This document shows positions 51,274 to 59,749 of a DNA stretch of 64,000 bases, piece after piece. Each line of letters begins with the position of its first letter. Position 1 is the stretch's first letter. Below the pieces are notes generated by a model. It was not told where the DNA came from, searched no databases, and saw only the letters and a program-made list of their open reading frames with translations. The position numbers were made by a program, and so were the translations under genes. The stretch lies in assembly GCA_948695535.1 (NCBI GenBank), contig CAPRTS010000007.1, forward strand, positions 1 through 64,000, read 5' to 3'. The DNA is from an uncultured Eubacteriales bacterium (GTDB lineage: Bacteria > Bacillota > Clostridia > Christensenellales > UBA1242).

Positions 51274-53469
51274 ATGATTATCGAAGCCGTCGTCGCGTCC
51301 GTGGTGTACAGCAACGCCGAAAGTGGCTATACCGTGTTACGGTTGGACAACAATTTGACTGCCGTCGGGATTGCACCGTTCGCCGCGGTCGGGGCGGGGT
51401 ATCGTTTCGTTGGCGAGTTCGTGAACAACGCTAAGCACGGCAAACAATTCGCCTTTAAGGAAATCACGTTGTTGCCACCCGACACGGAAGCCAAAATTTT
51501 GGCGTTCTTGGGCGGTGGCTTATTACCCGGAGTAGGCCCCGCGACCGCGCGCAAAATTGTGCAACGCTTCGGCGCGCAAACGTTAGACATAATTGCCAAC
51601 GACCCGCAAGCCTTGTCGCAAGTGCGGGGTATTTCGCCCGTTAAAGCCCAAACCATTGCCGCGAACTACCGCAGTATCCGTCAAATGCAAGACGTAATGA
51701 TGTGGTTGTACCGTTTTGAAATCAGTTTGAACTTGGCACAAAAAATCTACCAATATTACGGCGACGACACGATTGCCACCGTCGCCAAAAACCCGTACGC
51801 GCTGATTGAAACCATTGACGGGATTGGCTTCACCACCGCCGACAACATGGCCAAAACGCTGGGCGTCGCCTATAACGGCACGTTCCGTGTGCGGGCGGGG
51901 ATAGTGCACACTTTGAAGGTCAGCGCCGAAACCGACGGGCACACTTACGTGACCTTGCCCGATTTGGTCGGCAAGGTTTGTCACTTGTTGCGCATTAAAA
52001 TGGCAGAGTTAACCCCGACCTTTAACACGATTATCAACGAGTTATGCATGGATCGTGTCGTGGTGCCGGTCACTATTGACGGTGAGCAAGGTATCCAGTT
52101 AATCCGCTTCTTTAACGCCGAAAAATCCATCGCGCAAAAAATCCGCTTGCTGATGCAAGAGCCGAAAACCCCCGCGCGCGTGGACGAGTTAATCGCCCAT
52201 TACGAGCAGTTGCGGGGGATAACTTTCCACGCGACCCAAAAGCAGGCCATCAAACAAGCGGTCAGTGGTGGCGTCACGGTGATCACCGGGGGGCCCGGCA
52301 CGGGGAAGACGACGATTATCAACGCAATTTTGTACATTAACCAAGCCAACGAGTTGACAACCCAGTTGTTGGCGCCGACGGGGCGGGCGGCCAAGCGTAT
52401 GGAAGAGGCTACGGGACAGCAGGCGATGACGATTCACCGTTGCTTGGATATGGATTACAAAATGGGCGCGGGCAAGTTTACTTACGACGACCCGAACAAC
52501 TTTATCCGGCAAGACATGGTGATTGTCGACGAAGTTTCCATGTGCGATTGTCTACTGACGGCGTCGTTATTGCGGAAAATCTTGGTTGGCACGAAGGTGG
52601 TCTTCATCGGCGACATTGACCAGTTGCCCTCGGTGGGGGCGGGAAACGTCTTGGCCGATATCATTGATTCGGGCGTGGTGCCGACAACGCGTTTGACCCA
52701 AATTTACCGCACAGCCGAAAACGCCACGATTGCCGTTAACGCTCACCGCATCAACAATGGTGAAATGCCGTATCTCGATAACAAAAGCAGTGACTTCTTT
52801 TATTGCAATGTGGAAACACCAGATTTAATTAAAGATGAAATATTGGGGTTGTGTTTAACACGATTACCACAATATCTTGGGGTTGATCGTAATAAAGTGC
52901 AAGTTTTGGCGCCGATGAAGTTGGGCGCGGCCGGGGTTATCAATTTGAACCAATGCTTGCAAGCGGCCTTAAACCCACCTGCCCCCAACAAGGACGAATA
53001 CACTTATGGTAGCACTGTATTTCGTTTGGGTGATCGCGTGATGCATACGGTTAATAACTATCGCCAAGAATGGACGAAAAATCACGAAACCGGCAAAGGG
53101 ATTTTTAATGGCGATATTGGTAAAATTGTTGCCATCAACGCGGCGAACGGGGAAATTACCGTGGAATTGGAAGACGGTCGGGTCACGATTTACCCGCGCA
53201 CCGAACTGAATGCGTTAACTTTATCTTACGCAATTACCGTTCACAAAAGCCAAGGCTGCGAATTTGACGTGGTGGTTATCCCCGTGGTGGCGGGGGCGTA
53301 CATGATTATGACCCGTAATTTGCTGTATACGGCGGTAACGCGCGCTAAACGACTGGTAGTCTTGGTCGGGAAAACGGAAAATATCCAAAAAATGGTGGCG
53401 AACACTTACACCAAAAAACGCAACAGTTGCTTGAATAAATATTTACAATATTTTACCGATATGGCATAA
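51274..53469 (+). CDS. recD2: RecD2-type 5'-3' DNA helicase
   Basis: 731 residues, the usual RecD2 length. An N-terminal OB-like domain is followed by helix-hairpin-helix sequence (LPGVGPATARKIV, then VRGISPVKAQTI), and the SF1B helicase core has Walker A GGPGTGKTT (about 338-346), motif Ia LAPTGRAAKRM, Walker B IVDEVSM, motif III GDIDQLPSVGAG, motif IV region QVLAPM, motif V TVHKSQGCEFD and motif VI YTAVTRAK. All key residues are present. RecD2 acts without RecBC in replication fork and mismatch repair roles in Bacillota. Base composition is uneven: about 55% GC over the first two thirds, then a low-GC patch from about 52790. Confidence 0.95.
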   Translation: MIIEAVVASVVYSNAESGYTVLRLDNNLTAVGIAPFAAVGAGYRFVGEFVNNAKHGKQFAFKEITLLPPDTEAKILAFLGGGLLPGVGPATARKIVQRFGAQTLDIIANDPQALSQVRGISPVKAQTIAANYRSIRQMQDVMMWLYRFEISLNLAQKIYQYYGDDTIATVAKNPYALIETIDGIGFTTADNMAKTLGVAYNGTFRVRAGIVHTLKVSAETDGHTYVTLPDLVGKVCHLLRIKMAELTPTFNTIINELCMDRVVVPVTIDGEQGIQLIRFFNAEKSIAQKIRLLMQEPKTPARVDELIAHYEQLRGITFHATQKQAIKQAVSGGVTVITGGPGTGKTTIINAILYINQANELTTQLLAPTGRAAKRMEEATGQQAMTIHRCLDMDYKMGAGKFTYDDPNNFIRQDMVIVDEVSMCDCLLTASLLRKILVGTKVVFIGDIDQLPSVGAGNVLADIIDSGVVPTTRLTQIYRTAENATIAVNAHRINNGEMPYLDNKSSDFFYCNVETPDLIKDEILGLCLTRLPQYLGVDRNKVQVLAPMKLGAAGVINLNQCLQAALNPPAPNKDEYTYGSTVFRLGDRVMHTVNNYRQEWTKNHETGKGIFNGDIGKIVAINAANGEITVELEDGRVTIYPRTELNALTLSYAITVHKSQGCEFDVVVIPVVAGAYMIMTRNLLYTAVTRAKRLVVLVGKTENIQKMVANTYTKKRNSCLNKYLQYFTDMA

Positions 53470-53470
53470 T
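53442..53470 (+). promoter_or_regulatory. Promoter of pheST
   Basis: TTTACA (53442-53447), 17 bp, CATAAT (53465-53470). +1 is expected at 53477, two bases before ATG 53479. It overlaps the end of recD2. A GGAAAG lies between the -10 and the ATG but would not be in the transcript. No T-box leader is possible in so short a 5' end, unlike in many Bacillota tRNA synthetase operons. Confidence 0.65.
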
Positions 53471-53478
53471 GGAAAGTA

Positions 53479-54480
53479 ATGGACATACTTAACGAACTGG
53501 CAAAAATTAAGGACGAAAACGCTTTGACGGCTTTCCACAAAAAGTACTTGTCGAAAACAGGTGAATTGACCGCACAATTACAGAATTTGAAAAATCTACC
53601 CGCTGACCAACGGGCCACGGAAGGTAACCGCATCAACGAACTTAAACGCAATGTTGAACGCGAATTTTTCCGTAAGCAAACCGCGTTGCGCGAACAAGCC
53701 ATTAACGATCAGTTGCGGGCAGATCCATTAGTCGATATTACTATTCCGGCAATTAACGTTCCACAGGGCAGTTTGCACCCGATTACTTATTTAATCCGTC
53801 GTGTGACCGAAATCTGTCGTTCAATGGGGTTCTTGGTGGTGGACGGTAACGAAGTGGTGACCGAATACGAAAATTTTGACGCGGTCAATGTGCCGGCCGA
53901 TCACCCGGCTCGTGATATGCAGGACACGTTCTGGCTGACTAACGGTAAATTGTTAAAGACCCAAACTTCGGCCATGCAAAACGAAATTTTACGCAAGCAC
54001 GGCCCCGTAGTTTCGGCGATTTTTCCTGGCCGTTGTTACCGTAACGAAGCCACGGACGCCAGTCACGAATTTGCCTTTTTTCAATGCGAAGGCATGATGG
54101 TGGGGGAGAATATCTCGATCGCGAATTTGATTTACGTGATGAAAAAAATCTTATCGGGCGTTTACGGTAAAGATATTGATGTGCGTTTGCGGCCAGGCTA
54201 CTTTCCGTTTGTTGAACCCGGGTTTGAACTGGACGCCAGTTGTCCGTTTTGTGAAGGAAAAGGGTGCAGTGTTTGCAAACATTCGGGGTGGATCGAATTT
54301 TGTGGTTGTGGAATGATTCACCAAAACGTATTACGCCAAGCCAACGTTGATCCGGAACGGTACCAAGGTTTTGCTTTTGGTTTCGGCTTGACGCGGATGG
54401 CAATGATGCAGTACGCCATTAGCGACATTCGCCTACTGAACTCGGGTAACTTAGAATTTTTGCGAGGTATCAAACGATGA
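53479..54480 (+). CDS. pheS: Phenylalanine--tRNA ligase alpha subunit
   Basis: 333 residues. An N-terminal coiled-coil tRNA-binding domain of about 85 residues is followed by the class II catalytic core: motif 2 region PGRCYRNEATDASHEFAFFQ (about 178-197), the Zn-binding CPFCEGKGCSVCKHSGW insert common in clostridial PheS, and motif 3 GFAFGFGLTRMAM. All expected residues are present. The stop overlaps the pheT start by ATGA, matching the alpha2-beta2 enzyme assembled from both. Confidence 0.95.
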   Translation: MDILNELAKIKDENALTAFHKKYLSKTGELTAQLQNLKNLPADQRATEGNRINELKRNVEREFFRKQTALREQAINDQLRADPLVDITIPAINVPQGSLHPITYLIRRVTEICRSMGFLVVDGNEVVTEYENFDAVNVPADHPARDMQDTFWLTNGKLLKTQTSAMQNEILRKHGPVVSAIFPGRCYRNEATDASHEFAFFQCEGMMVGENISIANLIYVMKKILSGVYGKDIDVRLRPGYFPFVEPGFELDASCPFCEGKGCSVCKHSGWIEFCGCGMIHQNVLRQANVDPERYQGFAFGFGLTRMAMMQYAISDIRLLNSGNLEFLRGIKR

Positions 54481-56792
54481 AAATTTCGGTTAATTGGTTA
54501 AATGATTATGTTGATTTGTCGGGAATTTCCGCTCAGGAAATTGCGGCTAAGTTGACGCAAATTACCTGCGAAGTGGAGGAAGTTATTTCGGTTGGTCGGG
54601 GACTAGACACGGTAGTGGTGGGCAAAATATTAACGTGTGAAAACCACCCACAAAGTAACCACTTACACCTATTGACCGTAGATGTTGGCCGTAAACAACC
54701 ACTACCCATTGTTTGCGGGGCACCGAACGCGCGGGCGGGCTTAACTGTGGCAGTTGCTACCGTCGGTACGGTAATGCCTAATGGCATGCAAATCGAAGCC
54801 GTTAAACTGCGTGGTTATGACAGTTGTGGTATGTGTTGTTCCTATGCCGAGTTAGGCTACCAAGAAGACAACGATGGAATTATCGAATTGCCCGCTACCA
54901 CCAAAATTGGCACCCCGATTACCGCGGTTTTACCGGGCTTGGTTGATGATATAATTGATATTGATAATAAAAGTATTACTAATCGTCCTGACCTTTGGGG
55001 ACATTATGGTATCGCTCGTGAATTGGCGGTAATCTTTGACCGTCCGTTGCGTGCGATTAACACAACGAACTTACAAGCCTATAATAATTTACCGCCATTA
55101 AGCATTAAAATTGAAAATGACTATTGTTTAAGTTACGGTGCAATTAAAGTTGCCCGGGTTGGTGGTTATGCGTCACCCGCTTTAATCCAAAATCGCTTGT
55201 ATAAGTTGGGACATAACAGCCACGGTTTGTTGGTGGACTTAACCAATTACATAATGTTGGCGTTTGGTAACCCATTGCACGCGTTTGACGCGAACAAAAT
55301 GGGAAAAATCAGTATTGGCGCCGTGCCGTCGGGAACTGAATTTACCACTTTGAAAGACAATCAAATTACCGCCACTAAGGACATGTTGTTTGTTAAAGCC
55401 AACGGTAAGCCCGTGGCCTTGGCCGGTATTATGGGCGGTAAGAACAGCGAGATTACTGATGCTACCACCGACGTAATTTTTGAAATTGCAACTTTTGATG
55501 CCGCGAATGTGCGTCGCACTTCGGTAACGGTGGGCATTCGCAGTGACGCCAGTATGCGTTACGAAAAAGCATTGGATCCGGAAACAAATTGGCTGGCGGC
55601 GGCAGAATTATTGCGTCTGTTAAAAAAATACGCACCACAAGCTGCTGTGGTTTCGTCCTTTACGCGCGTGATGAACGCCAAGGCTGAACGCCCCGTGCAA
55701 AAAATTGTAGTGTCCAAACAACGCTTATGCAGTTTTACCGGGGTAGACTTTACCGACCAGTACGACTTGGTGCAACGCAAGTTAACGGCCTTGGGTTTCA
55801 AGCCGAAAATTACCGCTAAGGACATTACGGTAACGGTGCCGTCGTGGCGCAGTTGGAAAGATATTACCACGCCTGCCGATGTGATCGAAGAAATTATCCG
55901 TAACTATGGTTACCAAAATATTTTACCAGTAGCACCTACTGCGGAATTATCTCCGTTGCCACATGATCCCTATGCCACGGCCAAAGACCAAATCAAAGAT
56001 ACTTTGGCGTGGCAATACGCATTTAGTGAAGTGCATACCAATCTTTGGTACGACACTAAGGCCTTAAAACGGATGGGGTTAACGCCGGCTACTTACGCCA
56101 CAATCGCGAACCCGTTTAATCAGGACGATAACCAAATTCGCAGTGCTATGTTGCCCAGTATGCTGACCGTAGCAGTGAACAATAAGTTACAAACGGCGGT
56201 ACGTGTCTTTGAGATTGGGCGCGTGATTAACGCGGACGGCAGTGAAAGTGAACACTTGGCCGGGGTAGTGGTGGCGATGCCTTATCTCGCGGTAGCACAA
56301 CTGTTAACGGCGACGTTCGACCGCTTGGGTTTCAAGTTGGACTATAAACTTAAGACTTTGAACGAACCAACTTTTCACCCGACTAATAATGCCGAAATTT
56401 GGTGCAATGGTCAGTTAGTTGGCAAAATTGGTATCATTCATCCGCACGTGATTACTTACGCCCCGGCTGTTGGTTTTGAAATCAATTTGTCGGCCATCGC
56501 GTGGGGCAGTGTTCCGCAAAATTTAGCACCCGTGTTGTCCAAATTCCCCAAAACGGAACTGGATTTCACCTTCGTTTGGGACGGCATTTATGCCGAGTTG
56601 GCAACTATTATGGCGGGTTTCAAACACCCGTACGTGACGGGACAACGTTTGACGGCCGTGTACGAAAACCGTTATACCTTGACCTTTACCGTTTCTTGTC
56701 GTGAAAAAACACTTGACAAAGAAGAAATTAAGCAGATTCACCAAGAAATTGTTGACTTTGCTGCTAAAAATAGTGTACATCTTTATCAGTGA
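54477..56792 (+). CDS. pheT: Phenylalanine--tRNA ligase beta subunit
   Basis: 771 residues, close to the family's ~800. It has an EMAP/tRNA-binding domain in the first ~150 residues (VGKILTCENHPQSNHLHLLTVDVG), the B3/4 editing domain (HNSHGLLVDLTNYIMLAFG, HAFDANKM), B5 (PADVIEEIIRNYGY), a catalytic-like core domain (FEIGRVIN) and a C-terminal anticodon-binding FDX-ACB domain (FPKTELDFTFVWD onward). The last gene of the operon, a DisA_N-like protein, overlaps its stop by GTGA. Confidence 0.95.
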   Translation: MKISVNWLNDYVDLSGISAQEIAAKLTQITCEVEEVISVGRGLDTVVVGKILTCENHPQSNHLHLLTVDVGRKQPLPIVCGAPNARAGLTVAVATVGTVMPNGMQIEAVKLRGYDSCGMCCSYAELGYQEDNDGIIELPATTKIGTPITAVLPGLVDDIIDIDNKSITNRPDLWGHYGIARELAVIFDRPLRAINTTNLQAYNNLPPLSIKIENDYCLSYGAIKVARVGGYASPALIQNRLYKLGHNSHGLLVDLTNYIMLAFGNPLHAFDANKMGKISIGAVPSGTEFTTLKDNQITATKDMLFVKANGKPVALAGIMGGKNSEITDATTDVIFEIATFDAANVRRTSVTVGIRSDASMRYEKALDPETNWLAAAELLRLLKKYAPQAAVVSSFTRVMNAKAERPVQKIVVSKQRLCSFTGVDFTDQYDLVQRKLTALGFKPKITAKDITVTVPSWRSWKDITTPADVIEEIIRNYGYQNILPVAPTAELSPLPHDPYATAKDQIKDTLAWQYAFSEVHTNLWYDTKALKRMGLTPATYATIANPFNQDDNQIRSAMLPSMLTVAVNNKLQTAVRVFEIGRVINADGSESEHLAGVVVAMPYLAVAQLLTATFDRLGFKLDYKLKTLNEPTFHPTNNAEIWCNGQLVGKIGIIHPHVITYAPAVGFEINLSAIAWGSVPQNLAPVLSKFPKTELDFTFVWDGIYAELATIMAGFKHPYVTGQRLTAVYENRYTLTFTVSCREKTLDKEEIKQIHQEIVDFAAKNSVHLYQ

Positions 56793-57832
56793 ACGAGAAC
56801 ATCTTTTACATTGATGCTAAGACCAAAATTGTCGATTTTTTGACGACAGAATTTTCTGGTACGTTCCCGATTAAACTACAAAACCGTTTCTTGAATTTTT
56901 TCCCGCAAATTACCAATTATGAAGAAGAAGGGCATAAGTATAAGCCCGCGATTTTCTTTACTAATAACATTGATGCGGTTGTTAAAAATGTGCCCAATGC
57001 GACCAAAATCGTGCTGTTTAACGATATTAACGAAAACATGTTTGCTTCTCGTTTGAAGAGTTTGATTCCGTTTTGTAACTTGAATTGGTGTGTTTACGTT
57101 TCCGTTTCGGACGAGAAAACCGAGTATGGTATTTTCCGGATTATCAATAGTATCAAGGACGAAAGTTTGGAAACAGTGTTGTTTAAGTCACAAACATTGT
57201 TAGACAAGAGCAACAAACTGTTTGGTATTTATGTTTATGCCGAAAATACTTGGACCATTACGATGCGCAGTTTAAAAGGGCGCATGGTGAACGTTAATTT
57301 CGCGTTAGACATTAAAGTGGTTAATAACTGGGAAGACGAAATTAAAGAATTTGTTGATGCCAGTTTTGCTAAATTGCGTACCAGTTCCAAAAAACTGCAA
57401 GACATTAAGAACATGTACAAAAATATCTTTAAAAATGTGATGCGTTCAATTGATGGTACCATTTGTGTGGTCGTTGATTCTGAATACAAGCCCGATGCTT
57501 TTTTTGAAGATGGTATTTGGCTGACGGAACCGATTAACTTGTCGAAACTATTTGCCCAAACCAACCAATATAACGAACAAAAATTGACGACCATTGCGGA
57601 TGTGTTTATGACCATGTTGAATTTTGACGGCATAACCGTAGTGGATAACATGGGACAAATTCGGGCGTATAACGTGTTTATTGAAACTAACTTGAAAGTT
57701 GCTGGCAATATTATGGGCGGTGCCAGAAAACGGGCTGCCTATACAATTATTAACAGTAAACGCCCTAATATCATTGGTGTTTATTTCCAAAGCCACGAAG
57801 GCGAAATGTTTTACGCACCCGTTAAAAGGTGA
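56789..57832 (+). CDS. Protein with C-terminal DisA_N-like (diadenylate cyclase fold) domain
   Basis: 347 residues, starting GTG within the pheT stop (GTGA). The N-terminal ~190 residues are not recognised and contain no membrane segment. The C-terminal part (about 225-347) follows the pattern of diadenylate cyclases: DGITVVDNMGQIRAYNVFI (D280-G-I) matches the DGAI...G.I.A...L strand pair, GGARKRAAYTII (310-321) matches GTRHRAAL, and NIIGVYFQSHEGEMFYA matches the last strand with SEETG. The canonical DGA and RHR motifs are changed to DGI and RKR. It may be a divergent c-di-AMP synthase or a nucleotide-binding sensor derived from one. Co-transcription with pheST suggests a house-keeping or stress link. 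It converges on the peptidase gene with a 22-base overlap. Confidence 0.6.
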   Translation: MNENIFYIDAKTKIVDFLTTEFSGTFPIKLQNRFLNFFPQITNYEEEGHKYKPAIFFTNNIDAVVKNVPNATKIVLFNDINENMFASRLKSLIPFCNLNWCVYVSVSDEKTEYGIFRIINSIKDESLETVLFKSQTLLDKSNKLFGIYVYAENTWTITMRSLKGRMVNVNFALDIKVVNNWEDEIKEFVDASFAKLRTSSKKLQDIKNMYKNIFKNVMRSIDGTICVVVDSEYKPDAFFEDGIWLTEPINLSKLFAQTNQYNEQKLTTIADVFMTMLNFDGITVVDNMGQIRAYNVFIETNLKVAGNIMGGARKRAAYTIINSKRPNIIGVYFQSHEGEMFYAPVKR

Positions 57833-59307
57833 AAAATTTTCTGTAAGCGTGGCATAATGTCGGGGAGGTGTTCGCAACCCAACGGGTGTGGCCACTGGTC
57901 ATTACCAATTTCAACAGTAAACGCGGGTATGCCCATTCTTAAAGCCAAGTAATCAGTTAACCCGCCGTACGAATTTACGGACATGACGGCGCGATATTGA
58001 GTTAACTCGGCAATGTTTTGGGCAGTGGTTTGGTCGGCCACCCGACTGTAATAGATAACTTCACCTTTACTGTGTAAGGCTAGGCTAAGCGTTGGGTGGA
58101 AAGTGTTGATTAGTCGTAACAAGGCTTTGGTTTCCGGTTCACTGTGGGGGCGTCGCCCAATGTAGTTAGCAGGAGCGGGAGTAGTTAGGTTGCTGTGACC
58201 TTGCCCCCAGCCCGCGTCGTAATTGACATTCAAATCAACTGCGCGGGCGTTAGCTTTCCATAGACTAAAATCAGTACTACCAAGATTGATACGTTGTAAG
58301 CGTTGGTGATAACGGCGGGGTACAGTGGTTAACCCTTGGGTAGCCAACGCGACACCATCGGGGTTACAATTTGGTACTAAAATTACCGCTACATCGTGGG
58401 GTAGATCACGGCACAACGGCAAAAGACCGTGGACAGCATTAACAGTCAACCACTCGCGCGCGTGCATACCACCGGTAATTAACAGCCGTTGTTTAGCCGA
58501 TGGCTCGCCGAATAGGTAGGCAATCAGTGGCCGGTGTAAAACACTGTAACCAATAATATTGATTGAATCTAAGTATTGTAGGTCATGATAATCGCGTACG
58601 CCGTCGGGGAGTGTATCTGTTCCGCAAAAGTCTGTGCCGATTTGTAAATGTTGACGTCCAAAATGTTTAATAAAGTACAAATAGTGTTTTACAAAATCAC
58701 AAAAACCACAATGGGTTGTGTTTTTAGTTAAAAACTTGGGTACTAAACATAAACCTACGGTGCCACCAGATTTGATGATAGTGCGCACTTGGCGGTTGGT
58801 TAAATTGCGTGGGTGGTGGCAAAGTGTGTTTAAAGCGGTGTGGGTGCAAAGCATGGGTTGTGTGGTTACGCGGGCAAACTGGTAGAAACTACGACGGTTT
58901 AAGTGGGCAGTGTCAATTTGAATACCTGCATCTTCCAAAGCCTTTATGACTTGGTACCCCCACCGGGTAATGCCGCGGCGACTTTTGGCACCACCCGCCA
59001 AGGAGTTAGCGGCGTTCCACGTTAAACCGACGCTGTGGGGGCGCAATTTGAGAAAAGCCTCCAAATTATCAGGCGTTAAAAACCAAGCGTCTTCAATGTG
59101 TAAACGACATACGGGATAGGCAGAATCGCGGTTTAATTTATCTATCAAGCGCTTTTTGACTTTGATGGTGGCCATCGGGTCAGGCAGGCGGGTAGTCCAA
59201 ACCGATAACCAAATTTCACTAACACCGTCGCTTTTGGCTTTTTGTAAATAAGTGCGCAACTTGCTGGCGGGTAGGGCTAACAATGCGTCATTATGTAAAT
59301 CAATCAT
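57811..59307 (-). CDS. Fused M19 dipeptidase - M14 gamma-D-Glu-diamino acid peptidase
   Basis: 498 residues with two peptidase halves. Residues 1 to about 255 match membrane dipeptidase (M19): HxD at H5/D7, Glu72 in LHIEDAW, His135 in IDTAHLNRRSF, His156 in LCTHTAL followed by HPRNLT and GGTVGL, and Asp226 in IGTDF. Residues about 262-498 match M14 zinc carboxypeptidases: HxxE in GGMHAREW (H282, E285), NPDGV, VDLNVNYDAGW (357-367), YIGRRPHSEPE, His412 in LALHSKG and Glu466 in FTVEIG. The DLNxNYxAGW form is that of gamma-D-glutamyl-diamino acid endopeptidases. No signal peptide is seen, so it should act in the cytosol, cutting imported muropeptides. All catalytic residues are present in both halves. 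The promoter is weak and was not assigned. Confidence 0.85.
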   Translation of the reverse strand: MIDLHNDALLALPASKLRTYLQKAKSDGVSEIWLSVWTTRLPDPMATIKVKKRLIDKLNRDSAYPVCRLHIEDAWFLTPDNLEAFLKLRPHSVGLTWNAANSLAGGAKSRRGITRWGYQVIKALEDAGIQIDTAHLNRRSFYQFARVTTQPMLCTHTALNTLCHHPRNLTNRQVRTIIKSGGTVGLCLVPKFLTKNTTHCGFCDFVKHYLYFIKHFGRQHLQIGTDFCGTDTLPDGVRDYHDLQYLDSINIIGYSVLHRPLIAYLFGEPSAKQRLLITGGMHAREWLTVNAVHGLLPLCRDLPHDVAVILVPNCNPDGVALATQGLTTVPRRYHQRLQRINLGSTDFSLWKANARAVDLNVNYDAGWGQGHSNLTTPAPANYIGRRPHSEPETKALLRLINTFHPTLSLALHSKGEVIYYSRVADQTTAQNIAELTQYRAVMSVNSYGGLTDYLALRMGIPAFTVEIGNDQWPHPLGCEHLPDIMPRLQKIFHLLTGA

Positions 59308-59332
59308 TGGTTATGCTTATGCGGGGAAGCAG

Positions 59333-59362
59333 TTGCTAAACACTACTAAATTGTGGTATATT
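59333..59362 (+). promoter_or_regulatory. Putative promoter of ssrA
   Basis: TTGCTA (59333-59338), 18 bp, TATATT (59357-59362). +1 would be near 59369, giving a short 5' extension removed by RNase P. It faces away from the peptidase gene start. Confidence 0.45.
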
Positions 59363-59386
59363 GATAATAGGACTAACACAAGCCGT

Positions 59387-59749
59387 GGGGGCGATTGGCT
59401 TCGACGGTTGGCGGGCGGTTCGTTAAGCATACCGGCGGGGAAACCATACGTTAATTGGTTTCAAAAAGACAAATGCAAGTCCCAAAAATGCAAACTTGGC
59501 TTTGGCTGCGTAAGTAGTTAAAGAACCAACGAACGACGCGTTTAACCCTTTTAACGATCGTTCGCCAACAAAGGGTGAATGGGACAGTATCTCCTTGGTT
59601 AACGGAAATATTGTTCGGCACCAAAGTTAACCCTAACCGTATTACTTTGTCGTTAATTTAGCGGTTGGTAAATAAGATAACGACTATGTATGTAGAAGTA
59701 CGAACCAGAAACCAATCGGACCCGGGTTCAATTCCCGGCGTCTCCACCA
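59387..59749 (+). ncRNA. ssrA: Transfer-messenger RNA (tmRNA)
   Basis: The 5' end GGGGGCG-ATTGGCTTCGACGG has the conserved tmRNA start with its UUCGACGG. The 3' end closes the tRNA-like part: GGGTTCAATTCCC T-arm, CGTCTCC pairing with GGGGGCG (two G-U pairs), then A and CCA encoded at 59747-59749. The tag reading frame ends ANLALAA and a TAA at 59511-59513; upstream it reads ...TNASPKN, with the resume codon not certain. Length 363 bases is typical. tmRNA frees stalled ribosomes and tags the nascent chain for degradation. Its 3' end is the insertion site of the element that follows. Confidence 0.93.

Noticed and set aside
53401..53478. T-box leader before pheST
   Set aside because: There is no room: the promoter ends 8 bases before the ATG and recD2 lies directly upstream.
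59252..59521. 89-codon open frame across the tmRNA
   Set aside because: Covers the tmRNA and its upstream promoter; no ribosome site, no protein-like features.
59716..59749. A separate tRNA gene suggested by the T-arm and CCA
   Set aside because: It is the tRNA-like 3' end of tmRNA and pairs with its 5' end at 59387.
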